Assembly (NCBI RefSeq): GCF_019175385.1
Contig: NC_083342.1
Coordinates: 116,250,376 to 116,314,375 of the forward strand
DNA length: 64,000 bases
Direction of reading: 5' to 3'
Source: Lycium barbarum
Taxonomy: Eukaryota > Streptophyta > Magnoliopsida > Solanales > Solanaceae
Position numbers and translations under genes: made by a program. Shown in pieces: positions 1-12,000 of this stretch. The notes under the pieces were generated by a model, which searched no databases, was not told the DNA's origin, and worked only from the letters and a program-made list of their open reading frames with translations. The first letter of the stretch is position 1, and every line of letters starts with the position of its first letter.

Positions 1-214
1 ATGCTTAAGGCACGTTCAAATATGTTCCATTCCTGAAGAACGAGAACTTTTGATAAATATTACAAATGCAGCTCCATTCTCTGAAGTGAATATGACAATA
101 TGTAGTAAAGCTTATAGATATGGACGTGCTATTGATTGTGAAGATGTCACGACTCACGACTCACCTAGGGAACAGATAGAATAATTGAGAAAAAAATAAT
201 CTAAATATTTTATG

Positions 215-660
215 CTTTACTCCCGAAGTAGTAACTCCAAAATCTGCTCCTGAAGTAGCAAACTCAGAAAGTTGCTCCCAAAGTAGCAAGCTTTGAACTC
301 TACTCCAAAAGTAGTCGAACTTTGAGCTCTACGTAGTAAACTTTTATCACTGCTCCCAAAGTAGTAAGACTCTAAATTCTACCCCCGAAGTAGTAAAACT
401 ATGAGATCTACTCCTGAAGTAGTAAAACTCTGAGATATGCTCCCGAAGTAGTAACTATTTTGAAATCTACTCCCGAAAGAGTTAAACTCTGAAATACACT
501 CCCGAAAGAGTTAAGCTCTCAAAACTACTCCCGAAGTAGTAGAACTTTAAAATTTACTCTTGAAGTAGTAAGACCTTGAGATTTTCTCTCGACGTAGTAA
601 TCCTTTAAACTTTATTCCTAAAGTGGTAAAACTTTAAACTTTACTCCTGAGGCAGAAAAA
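215..660 (+). repeat. Degenerate short tandem repeat (TACTCCCGAAGTAGTAA motif)
   Basis: The motif CTCCCGAAGTAGTAA and its variants (CTCCTGAAGTAGCAA, CTCCAAAAGTAGTCG) recur about every 30-40 bases, roughly a dozen times. The motif is alternately followed by AACTCTGA-type spacers. It lies in the part of the copia remnant upstream of the integrase block, where the gag end or the gag-pol junction would be. Whether it was once translated cannot be told from this copy. Confidence 0.75.
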
Positions 661-3600
661 ATTGATAAAATATTTGAGAAATATTCTGAAGCAATGACTT
701 CTTGTGATAGAGCAAAATAATGAGTTATAGATGAACATCATTTATCAAGCACATTCGAATAATTTAGTTTCATTTCCCGAAGCTAATAAAGATATATCAC
801 AATCGACTTCCTGTAGAGATAAAATAACGATAGGAAATACATGTGGTATAAAAGTCATTGCAACACGTACCTGTCGTACGTAGAATATCATGAATAATTT
901 TATTAAGTATCATTCTAAGGCAAAAGAAAGTAGAGTAGAATGTTTCTACTATGAGCACGTTGATACATTATGGTTAGTTGTTATTGATTTCCTCGAAGGA
1001 AATAATAATTAAGGTATATTTTCGTGAAGGATGTGATTACTATGTGATTTTTGATTTGATACAAAATATTCAGATGTTAATGGTTAATCTCTTTGCAGGA
1101 GATATTTTAAATACTGACGTTTAGAAGTTAACGTTTACTTTTCGTAATTTTTAAATTAAAATTGTCTTTAAATTTTCATTTGATTACTATTTTCTTTCAT
1201 GACACCAGTAGTGTCTAACCAAATTTTATTTTATGATACAAGCAGTATCTAAGCAATATTTGGTAATACAATACTAATTCTCAAAGGCTCTAGAAGAGCT
1301 AGTTGTTTGTTTACAAGAATCATGACACCAGTAGTGTCCAAATAATATCTGATTATGGTAAGTAAATTAAAGTCTCTTGAAGAGGTTATATATGATAGCA
1401 CCATTATCCTAGACCATAATTGGTATGATCAAAACATAAATTAAAGTGAACATGAAGTTTACTTGCAATAAAAATAGTTATCGTATTGAGACGACAAATG
1501 ATTGGAAGATTGAATATCTTCAAGTTACTCCGGATAAGAAATACGAATGTGAAACATTACCCGAGCATGATAAGATCACATACCGCAATAAATCAGAAGT
1601 TTATTGATATAAAATCTCATGCAATAGTAAATCAGAAGTTTACTAAAATAAATAGCACACGTCATAGTAAACTTGGAGTACATCTAATTTTATCAGTTGA
1701 CATGACATGGCGGTACTGATTTGAATTTGATGTGCTAATTGAGTATTCAGTGAATATATTGAAGAACTAGAAGATAATTCAAGATTTCTTTTGTGATTGC
1801 TTGTTCTTATGATAAGTTGATTACACCAGCTAATGTTGAAACTGAAGTCCCTAAATTTTGAAAAATATAAAAGGTGAATATGGGCCCGTTCACCTGCAAT
1901 GTGATGTATTAAATAGATGCATCTATGAGACAGTCACATGTGCGTTTATCGTCAACCGACAGTTTGACATTTACAAAGTTGCTTGCTCAAAATAATTGAG
2001 TTAAGAGCACAATTTCCAGATTATGTAATCAAGACAATTCATCTTGATAATGCTGGTATATATCAAAGCTGGTTTGGTGTTGAATGCCTTTGATAAAAGG
2101 CTAAATCATTACTTATGAGAATAAAATTTCATGTGTTGGTTTGAGAAATGATATATTGCATACAACAACACTTATATACAACATATCAATAAATTATGAT
2201 TAATTACCCTCTCTCAATTGGTTCAGGGTCTGGAACCGTGATTGTCCATCTAATAAGTTTTGATGTGTGGTATGTGATTAATGAATCTACCGCGATCCAC
2301 ACAAATGGTTCTCCGAATAACGTGGGGATATATGTTAGTTTTTTCAACATGAAGGGGAGATGTATAAGCAGCTAAGAAATATGTTGTGAATTATCATCAG
2401 TATGATCCTCATACAAAAGATAATTCAAGTCAAATGTCTGAAGCATTTGCTGACCCAAAGTTAATCTCATATTTCCGCTGCAAATGCTCCTATTGGGTGT
2501 CCGTGAAGGAGAAGTCTACAACATGCATGAAGCATGGTAGACGAATCGGTTCCAACTATAATAACATTGAAAAAGGGGAGGAGCAAATGATCTACAGGAT
2601 CATAATAAAAAGGTAATGTGCTCTTGAAGAGCCTATGACATAATACTTCATGAAACCTCATGAGGTTTTCAGGTACCTGAAAATAATGAATTGATGATAT
2701 CTCAGTAAGTTATGTCGAGTTGTGAAACGATATAAATGGTATCTCGTCGACGGTATCATTAAAACAATACAACGCAATGTTATAAAAGATTGCGAGGATC
2801 TAAGTTCTACGTCTATTAAAGCATGCTGATATAGAAATAATTACCAAGTGAAATGATGTATCTTGGTAAGCATAAAGTTTATTGGACCCGCAGTCCAGGC
2901 AACAGAAGATGTCACGTCATTTAAACACTAAATAAAAGTTGTCACAACCTATATGGCTTACTTGACAAAATTTATATGAAAAATTTAGGATTCAAAATGC
3001 CTGAAGCATATACAAGTTTTTGAAAAATTTGTTTATAAGCCTTAATATGAATTAAATGAATCAAAGTTGATATATTGGAATCACCTTAATGAATATTCAT
3101 TGATGAAGGGTACAAAGATGACTCTGTATACCCTTGTCTCTTTATAATAATCAAAATCTTTCATATTGTTCTGCAAGTTGATGACTTGAATATTATTGAA
3201 CTCTTGAAGAGTTTCTAAAAGCAGTAGATTAACTGCTAAAAGAACTAGAAAATTAAATTGGTCCTGAAGTATCATATTTTTGTGCAATAATGCATTTAAA
3301 TATTTTGCTATAAATATGGACATGATATAATTTTTTACTCCTACATAAAAATATTGAAGTAAGATCAATTGCATCTTGCAAATGAAAGCCCCAGCATGAA
3401 TGTGTTTATCCTAACACATATTGTCAAGCTTTTGAATATACTGGTTATTCATATGATTGACGTAAATGTTTGATCTAAACATGTTATTTATGCCCATGCG
3501 GGGTTACTTTCATACCATGTTCCACATGACAAGGTAACAACAGTTTATAAAGCAAGTCAGGAGTGGTCCTGATGTGGTTCCACCAATATTAATGACAACA

Positions 3601-3959
3601 ATGCAACTCTATCAAGAGATGGTGGCATAGGTGATCAACCAGTTCGTTCAAATGATGATTTGAGAGATTTGATCATAAAGGTACTTCCAACATCAACATA
3701 CAATAAATTGATATTCAAGATCGCAGTACATCATCGTTAAGGATCAAGCAATGCTTTAATCAGGGGGAGTAAAATACGCTCTGCACTGTTTTTTTCCTTA
3801 CCAAGTCTTTGTCCAATTGGGTTTTCCTGGTAAGGTTTTTAATGAGACAACCGGAAATGCGTATTACCAGATATGTGTCCTCTTTTTCCTTCACTAGAAT
3901 TTTTCCCTAATAACGTTTTAACGAGGCACATTATCTATTAATAAACATCCAAGGGGGAG

Positions 3960-4210
3960 TGTTATAAACTATTTGTCAAGTTGTATTTTGGATGTATTAT
4001 TAATGATTATACAACTTGAAGTGTAAATTGTATCACTTGACTTAAAGTGATAAATACAGCTTGCAACTTGTATCTTAGTTGTTTCTTGGTTGTACCAAGT
4101 TGTATCCATCAACTTGCACAAGTTGTATATTGCAGGTTGAGAGGCAAAGTTGTTCTATAAATAAAGAGTTTTGCCTTCTCATTTGTAACACCAAGAAATG
4201 TGATAATACA
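3960..4210 (+). repeat. 3' LTR of the copia remnant
   Basis: Starts TGTTATAAAC directly after the polypurine tract. It is rich in AAGTTGTA and CAAGTTGTAT motifs and contains a possible TATA segment (CTATAAATAAAGAG, about 4155-4168). It ends at or near the CA of TGATAATACA. The right boundary is a best guess because the 5' LTR and target duplication are outside the window. Confidence 0.6.
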
Positions 4211-4558
4211 AGGGAATTTTACATAAATGACTACACTTTGGGAGTTTAAAATTTGTCATAGCTACAGTTTCAATATTTACATTGCGTAGCTACAGTTTCC
4301 TCGCTGTATTCAAAAAATGACTCGCTGTATTCATAAAACGGCCTAGCTGTATTCATGAATACAGTGAATAAAAAAATTTCAAAAATTCTTTTCACTGTAT
4401 TCAAGTCATATGTATTCAACTCAGCTGTATTCATGTCAGATGTATTTAACTCAGTTGTATTCATCTATAGCTACTTTTACATTGTATTCACTTTATTGTA
4501 TTTAAAAATCAGTGGTATTCAAACAACATAAATACAAAAAAATTGTATTCAAGATGAA
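4211..4558. repeat. CTGTATTCA-rich repeat, probable MULE subterminal DNA
   Basis: GCTGTATTCA, its complement and near variants occur more than ten times between about 4300 and 4540, interspersed with GTAGCTACAGTTT. Similar tracts are familiar next to Mutator-like elements in nightshades, and a MULE-type zinc knuckle follows immediately. The assignment to a MULE end is inference; no paired inverted repeat or TSD was found. Confidence 0.5.
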
Positions 4559-4559
4559 G

Positions 4560-4757
4560 CGGGATCAAGTAGAACAAGAATGAAGAAAAAGCAAATATCT
4601 GTTAATTGTAGCTTCTGTCACAAGCCTGGCCATAACATAGGAACATGTAAATTAAAAAACTATGTACAGTCTGAAGTGGGTGTATATGAGACAGCTTTTT
4701 GGATGCCTCCTACTTCATCAGTTCCCGAAAAATTACCGGTAAATTTCTTGCCGTAAT
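4560..4757 (+). pseudogene. MULE transposase C-terminal fragment (CCHC zinc knuckle)
   Basis: One frame reads through 'CSFCHKPGHNIGTCK', a CX2CX4HX4C zinc knuckle of the kind that ends plant Mutator-like transposases. It is preceded by a basic run (RTRMKKKQ). The frame continues to about 4757 and stops at a TAA. A further piece after a possible intron (from about 4822) ends at a stop within about 15 codons. No DDE or SWIM domain is present nearby, so only the last exon survives. Confidence 0.6.
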
Positions 4758-4759
4758 AT

Positions 4760-6052
4760 TTGATTTGGCTCTCTATTATATAGTTTTATAATACAAAAAT
4801 AACTTATGGTACACTTGCAGGTTAGAAGAGCAAATCCTGGACCAACCCAAGATTATTTTGATATTTAGTGTGGTGTTGCAATTATTTTTTGTTGGGCTAA
4901 ACATGGTGAGCACCTTTTTATTTTTTGTGAAGGACAGAAAGTATTGCTTGTTTTGAGGACATATGGTGGTGCTGCTATTTTTTGTTCAATGACCATAGTG
5001 CAACTGCCTTTTGTTTTTTTTGTGAAAAGGACAGATGGTGCTGCTGCTGCAAAAATGGTTCTTATGGTGGTAATATTATGTTGTTGCTTTTCAAGTCAGT
5101 TGCTGCTGGTATCTTGATGTTTTGCTGAATTTGTTGCTCCTTTTTTTCCTCGCAGTGAAGATTTTTGCTATATGAAGGATTAAAGTTGGTATCACAATAT
5201 CTTTTTGAAGGACAGAAGAAAGGAAGCTAGTGTCGTAGAAGAGTAGTTTTAGTTAAATTAATCAAACCATGTGCAATTCCCTTTCTGATGTGCAATTCTC
5301 TTTCTGGTGTTGTTTAGAATATCTTAGGCACCAACTAAAAGTCGTGTATATGCTGCCTTTTGGATTTAAATGGTGAAGTCATATGTTAAAAGTTATTTTT
5401 ATCAGTCACATTCTCTTATGTAAGGAACGTAAATTGATATGTAGAGATCATTCAAAAAGATTTATTGGCTAGTGTAAGGTGTGTCCCCGGGAGTGCAGGA
5501 TAGAACTGGGAACTAGACAAATGAAAATGGCACACATTTTTCTTTATGTTAGTACTGTTATAATCTTTCTGGTTTGGTTGGAAAGAGAACTTTTGACCTT
5601 TGGCTGATGGAAGAAGCTGAAAAGTACATAGGCTTCTGTTAAGTTTGACAGATTTTTATTTGGTGTTGTTAGGTATGTAGGGCCAAAGACTAAAGTGATA
5701 TGTTTTTAATATACTTAAAGGATCATTTCCATAAGTTGTATATATCAGGGACCAAAGCAATCCTAAGTCCATACATTAAGGACTATTTTGATCATTTTCT
5801 CCTTATAAGTTATATTGTTATAGATTACACCTTATTTTTATCTAGTAGCTATACTTAGACAATTTTGTCCCTGCCTGGGCCTTGAGAAGTAAGCAGATGA
5901 AAGAAGAGAGGAGAGAGTGTGTGTAAACTGTAAACTAAAGGAGAAAGGTGAATCGAAAACCATAAACCCGTCAACTGAAATAACTGTCAGATCAGAAAGC
6001 CCCATTTGGTAGAAAAGAAGATTGATCGGGTCGGGTCGGATCGGATCGGAGT
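4760..6052. other. Spacer and probable promoter/5' leader of the GOS12 gene
   Basis: No coding region recognised. The T-rich part (4870-5160) repeats GGACAGA/GGTGCTGCTG phrases and looks like the decayed tail of the MULE remnant. The last 170 bases (about 5880-6050) are purine-rich (GAAGAGAGGAGAGAGTG), as in plant 5' leaders. No convincing TATA box was seen at a suitable distance from the start codon. Confidence 0.4.
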
Positions 6053-9000
6053 ATGGAGATACTGCAAGAAAGTGGGTGGGAAGAATTGAGAAAAGAAGCT
6101 CGGAAGATCGAAGGTGATCTTGATGTTAAGCTCTCCTCTTATGCTAAGCTTGGTGCTCGCCTCACCCAAGGAGGTAATCTCCAAACCCAATTGCATTTTT
6201 AATGGGTTTTGGTTTACAAACTGTGAACATTATGTCTTGATTCATTATATCAAACTGCTTATGGTTTGGGTCCAGAAGGTGCTATGTTATTATTTTGATG
6301 GCTAATTTTTGCAAACGAAATTCTTAGTGGGTTTTCGTTGAGAAATTGGTCAAGTTTCTATCTTGATGGTTTTTGGTTTAGAAAGTTCAAATTTTTAAAT
6401 CTGTTAATGGGGTTTTGGTTTAGAGAGTGGGGAGATTATGTCTTGATTCTTTGTATCAAAGTGTTTGTGGTTTTGGTCCGGAAGGTGCTACCTTGTTATT
6501 TTGATGGCTAATTTTGTAATGAGTTTCTTACTGGGTTTTGGTTGAGAAATTGGTCAAGTTTCTATCTTGATTCTTTGTGTCAATATGTTTATTGGTTTTG
6601 GTTGAGAGACTGTAAAGTTTTGTATCTTTAATTCATTGTATCAAAATTGTAAGTGGGTTTTGGTTCACCAAGTGTAAAGCTTCTGTCTTGATTCAATGTA
6701 TCAATACCATTGCTCTTTCTTGTTTGTGTATTTATGTATTTGAGGAAGAGTATACTTTGTTTCTATCTTTATTCGTTGTATCATACTTTGTTTCTTACTC
6801 TATGTTGTCTATGAATTGAATTTCTGGTGTGCATCATTTTTGGGGATCGTCCTTTTTTTCTTCTTCAATTTCATTTGTTGAAGTTTAAATTATGGTAATG
6901 AGTGATTTTTTGCAACAAGTCGCTACTGCAACTTTGACTAATTGAGGGAAGTGAATAGCCACCTTAAATAGTTTTTGAAATACAAAGTGACACTAGTTAA
7001 TGAATGTAGTACGGAGAATGTACTGTCATGTTAGAATTAAGGTTCCTGTGGAATTCAGTCCTTCATGCATGTAAGAAATCCATGAAAGTCCTGTATAGCA
7101 ACTAATCTATCTATACAGTGTTTCTGTTACACCTAAATTATAAGTATTTTAAGCAATTAAACTTTAGAAGTGATGAAGATTAAAAAAAAAAAAAAAACTT
7201 TCCTCAAGACATCCACGATTTCTTTTCTATCCATCTGTCCAAAAATATACCAAGCAGAATGTTTATCCACAGATGCTTTTCTCCATCTTCTGTCCATTCC
7301 AACTGGTCAGGTCATAGGTAATAGGTATGCTCACACCTTCCAGTTCCTAGACTAGTAAGTTCCTTCTAAAGTGAAGATCCCAGTTACTGCCGTTGAAGCA
7401 GTCAGCTATGCTGATTAGTTGGCGTTGACCAGATCGTAGAAATCTGGATAAGTTCCTTAAGATGTCGGTTTTCCAGCCATTTGTCCTGCCACATCCTTGT
7501 TTTCCTCCCAATTCCTACTTGGGCTTTTATGGGTCCTTCCAATGCATCTGCCTTTCTTCTCTGCTTCTAAACTGATAACCCATAGGGCGTTGTTACATCT
7601 TTGGTGCACCATTGACTGTCCGTTTTGCATTTTGCCAAGTTACCTTTTTGACTTTTTCCATAATTCGTTTCAACACAAGGCTTTTGTTGTGAAACCTTTA
7701 AGTTCGTTACCAGATACCCATTCATTTTAGTTTTATCACAGTCGACCTTTTAATCAGATGCTTATTTTCTATCAGCATTACTTTCTTTACAAAAAATTGC
7801 ACCTCTGTTGTCCAGCTGCTTCACAACCTCTACTAAGATTGGAATAAAGGGACCTCATGTATATAAATTCCATCCAGTATACTGTTTGAGCGTCAACATT
7901 CCACCCAAAAAAGGATACTCCCTCCGTCCCAGTTTATGTGGCATTTTTGGCTTTCTGAGAGTCAATTTGACTAATCTTTGAAGCTAAATTGGATTAGATC
8001 AACTCTAAATTTAACTAAAATTTAGATATTCAAAAACTATATGAAAAGTACTATAAATTGCAATTCTTCTCATGTCAAGACGATGAAAAAATACATTTTA
8101 AAATGTTGGTCAATTTTTTTTATAGTTTGAATCTCGAAAAGCGAAAAGTGCCACATAAATTGGGACAAAGGGATTATTGTTTCTTCCATTGGACTAGCTT
8201 TTTGTCACATTTGTCCAGGACACTCCACTCATTTGTTTATCTAAAGAATAAATTGTGAGAGCCATATGTATACTTTGTTGATATTAGACTGGCAATCCAA
8301 GTATGTGGTTCACATCAGAATAAAACCAGCTATTGATAAAAGAACCTTAAATTACTCCTGACCTCACCAGTTTGTCACTAGACTGCACTCAGTAAAAATT
8401 TCTAAGCATGTGAATACTTACTACACCAGTCAAAATTTCTGTGCTATAAAAGAACTGCTGCCATGATGTCATGACTTGTTTTTCTTATAAGGTAAAGTTT
8501 ATGTTGTAAATTTGTAATGACTTGTCACATTAGTTTTATCTCAATCTATCAAAATGAAATTATGTATATAGAGATACAAATGTTGCAAACTCCTAATTTT
8601 TCCATTATTTCTTTTGTAAAGGAGATATACTAAAAGATATTTTCAAATAGCTAACCTGAAGAACTTTATGGGTTGGTTTTAAAGTATTTCACTAGTCGCT
8701 GCATATTTATTATACAATGCACAGCTGTACCTCTGCATATTCTTTCCTTATACTGTCATCATTGTTGACACTTCTATTATGAATAAACTCTGTTTTTAAT
8801 TGCCTTACTAATCCTTTTGCAGAGGTGAACTAAGTTTTTGTCAGCACCAATACGCATTATCTTTCCTCCCTCAATAAAACTTGTTTTTTCTTCTATTTTG
8901 ATTCTTCTGATAATTTGACTTCCTTCGTAAATGAAAAAGTTTCCAGAACTCAATCTATTTAAACATTTTAGTCTGAGATCATGTCAATCCTATTTAATTT

Positions 9001-12000
9001 TACACATTATCTTTAGAAAAAACACTGTTCATGTCAAATTACGTCTAGACAGAGGTAGTATCTGGTATATGACCTAGAAAAGGATGTTTAACACCTTGTG
9101 ATAAGAATCGGGTTACTTGAACAAAACAAGATTATAATGCGGAAGCGAAAATATGAAGATTAAAGACAAGAATATAAAGATAGGCGAAATTCAAGAATAA
9201 AATCCCCAAATTTCAAGATTAAGTGATAAGAACCCTAATTGGTCTTAATATTCAAAATTAGCGGATTAAGACTAATTAAGATACTAATAGAGTCAATTCA
9301 AGAACTTATATTAAAAGGTGATCTAGACCCCTATTTCAAAGAAATTAGAGACAATAATTAGTATAAGACTAATTACCTTATTTAATTTATGAATAAGAAC
9401 CAAAGATATCAAGTACGAATTAATCTTACCTCTTAAAAAGAATCGTGTAGCCACACAAAGGTGTAAAATAGAGAAGCTCTCAATAATAATAATATTTTTC
9501 TGATGAAAATAACAAAATCCACCCCTATATATAGGGGAAACTTATCCCAAATAGAATGGGATTAAAATCTACTTTTATGGAAATAATTAAATACTAAAAC
9601 CTAACTAGGATTAAACTAGGACAATAAGTAAAACCTTTCCAAGAATTGCCTAACCAAAGTAAAACCTTTCCAAGAATTGCCTAACCAAAGTAAGGAAAGA
9701 AGTGCCAAATCCTGGCACCAAATCCCACGGCTAGAACAAAGTGGCCAAGGCATCACTTTTCAGCCCATTATTTGGGCGTGAGAAGCAGCCCACTTTGGGC
9801 AGAATTTTAAGCTCGTTGGGCCTCCTTTTGGGGCTCCATGTGGGCCCAATTTCCTCCTTTTAGGTTTGGACTTGGATCATGAAATATGTGTAGCACTTAG
9901 TACACTCTTTGTCATTATTCTTGGGCTCTTCTTCTACGATAAACAACTTCTTGATTTTTCACTGAAGCTCGTCAACCTTTAATGGAGGTATGCCACCATG
10001 GATGCTATCACCTTGTTTCTCATAATCCAAGAATTTTTACAATTTAATGCATGCTTCGATGTGGAGATGTCTTTCCGTTATAGGTTTGTTTTTCCATTTT
10101 CTGATCTGGTCATATTCCACATTTTCATTCGTCATCTCCTTTGTTTCTAATGCATATTCAAAAGATGATCACAATTACTTATCCTTGAAGCTGCTAAAAG
10201 AAAAGAAGAGTTCTACCACATAGTTGAGTTAACAGTACGATACAACCAAATCTATTGACTCTAATTACTGATCAAAACACATCATTAGTCTAATTATGTT
10301 ACAGACCAGGAGTAAACTTCTGTAGATATATGTTAGGTGCTTGTCTCTGTCCATGGAGACCTAAAAGGGTCGACACTACTGATTACCCACTAATCTTAGA
10401 TAGGCCATATTGGGTTTGTTTTGGTTTTGAGCTTCGCTTGACAAACAAGAGTAAATGTATTTATCAAGAACTGAACAAGAATAAAATTTTACTTATCAAG
10501 GAAAAAGATAAAAGCCAACAACTACACCTCCCTCCCGAGCTAGCCGCACATGAATTCTCACTAACTTTATCGCTCTGTTTGGAACCGTTTAATTCCATTT
10601 TTTTAAAAATAATTTGAGGTCACTAAGACTAGAAATTTTCTACATTTCCTACTGACTTTCAAATCTCTAAACAGATTAAATGGGCCCCTAGCAACACATG
10701 ACCTAATCTAAGCATAGAATCGTGACTAAGACTTAATGCTCTTTTCCATTTCACGATCAAAGAAAAAAGAACCAATTTAGAGTTACCAGTTTCTGAAAAA
10801 AAGAACCAATTCAGAAAGTTAATTCTCTATTTCTTTCATGATCTGAATAAACTTGTACATTTGACAAGTTTGCTTGAAGAGTGAAGCAAATACGGCTTGT
10901 TTCTGATTTTGGAGCTTGTTGTTGAACAACTTGGCTTGTAGTGCGGTTTCTGATTCTAGTTTTTATTGAGTTCAGGTTATGTAGAAGCTGGTTCACCAAC
11001 TTTAGGATCCAGCAGGTCCTGGAAGTCCACAGAAATGGAGATTCAGTCATTACTTGAGAAGTTACTGGATGTAAATGATTCTATGAGTAGATGTGCGGCA
11101 TCTGCATCAGCTACAACTTCCGTTACACAGAAACTGGCAAGGCACAGAGACATACTTCATGAATTTACCCAGGTTACTAACCATGTTATAGTATGTTAAA
11201 TATTGTCACTGATACACCATGAATGATTTGGCATTGTAACATTTTCAACTTTCTGAAGGGGGGAAATAAAGTATATAATCAGCAGCTCCGGTGACAATGG
11301 TGACATCTTCTCCTGCCTTGTTGATATCCAACTGATATGAATTCTGTATGTCCGACTACTCATGTGCAGTTTCTAAAAGTAACTGCACTGCTCATGTTGC
11401 TTATGCTAATCCTGCGACCGCAATCAACAACAACAACAACATGCCCCGTATAATCCCATGTGGGATCTGGGAGGGTAGAGTATATGCAGACTTAACCCTA
11501 CTTTTTGACTGGTAGAGAGGCTGTTTCCAATAGACCCCCGGGCTCAAGGAGAGATGAAAAAGCAGCAGTAATAGCAGCAAGATAATAAAATAACGGAGTG
11601 AAAGAAACAATCAGATAGTACTAGGGATCTAAGAATAAGCAAATGTAACAAAGATACTAATACTCCTAGTATGGAAAAGAAATCCGTGCGGCAACCTACT
11701 AACCCTCTATCCTGATACTCGATCTTCACACTCTCCCATCAAGGGTCATGTCCTCGTTAAGTTGACGCTGCGCCATAATCTGCCTAATCACCTCTCCCTA
11801 GGACTTCTAGGCCTACCTCTCCCTGTCCTTAGATCCACCAGGGCCAACCTCTCACACCTCCTCAATGAGTCCCTTTTTGAAATAAAACACAAACTAGAAT
11901 CAATATATTTTACCCATTTCCCTGGTCTGGCTGCAGATTTAACTGCTGGTGCCCATGTTAACTGAGTTAATTGGATGCAATCATACCAGCACTAACGCAC

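Larger units (their letters stand above)
1..4210 (+). mobile_element. Decayed Ty1/copia retrotransposon, 5' end outside the window
   Basis: Short conceptual peptides in changing frames match copia polyprotein blocks in the expected order. A GAG-pre-integrase-like piece lies near 1690-1720. An integrase block lies near 1998-2060 and reads as 'QFPDYVIKTIHLDNAG'. A region near 2525-2560 ('KHGRRIGSN') and a stretch near 2880-2930 ('GPAVQATEDVTS') resemble the linker between integrase and reverse transcriptase. Reverse-transcriptase-like blocks continue to about 3400. Stops and frameshifts occur every few dozen codons, so no protein can be made. A purine-rich tract (AAGGGGGAG, about 3951-3959) precedes the 3' LTR, as expected for a plus-strand primer. 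The family call rests on recognised motif order and is fairly firm; the lineage within copia is not assigned. Confidence 0.8.

Noticed and set aside
10811..11050. Minus-strand ORF over GOS12 exon 2
   Set aside because: Shadow of a conserved plus-strand exon with matching splice sites and phase.
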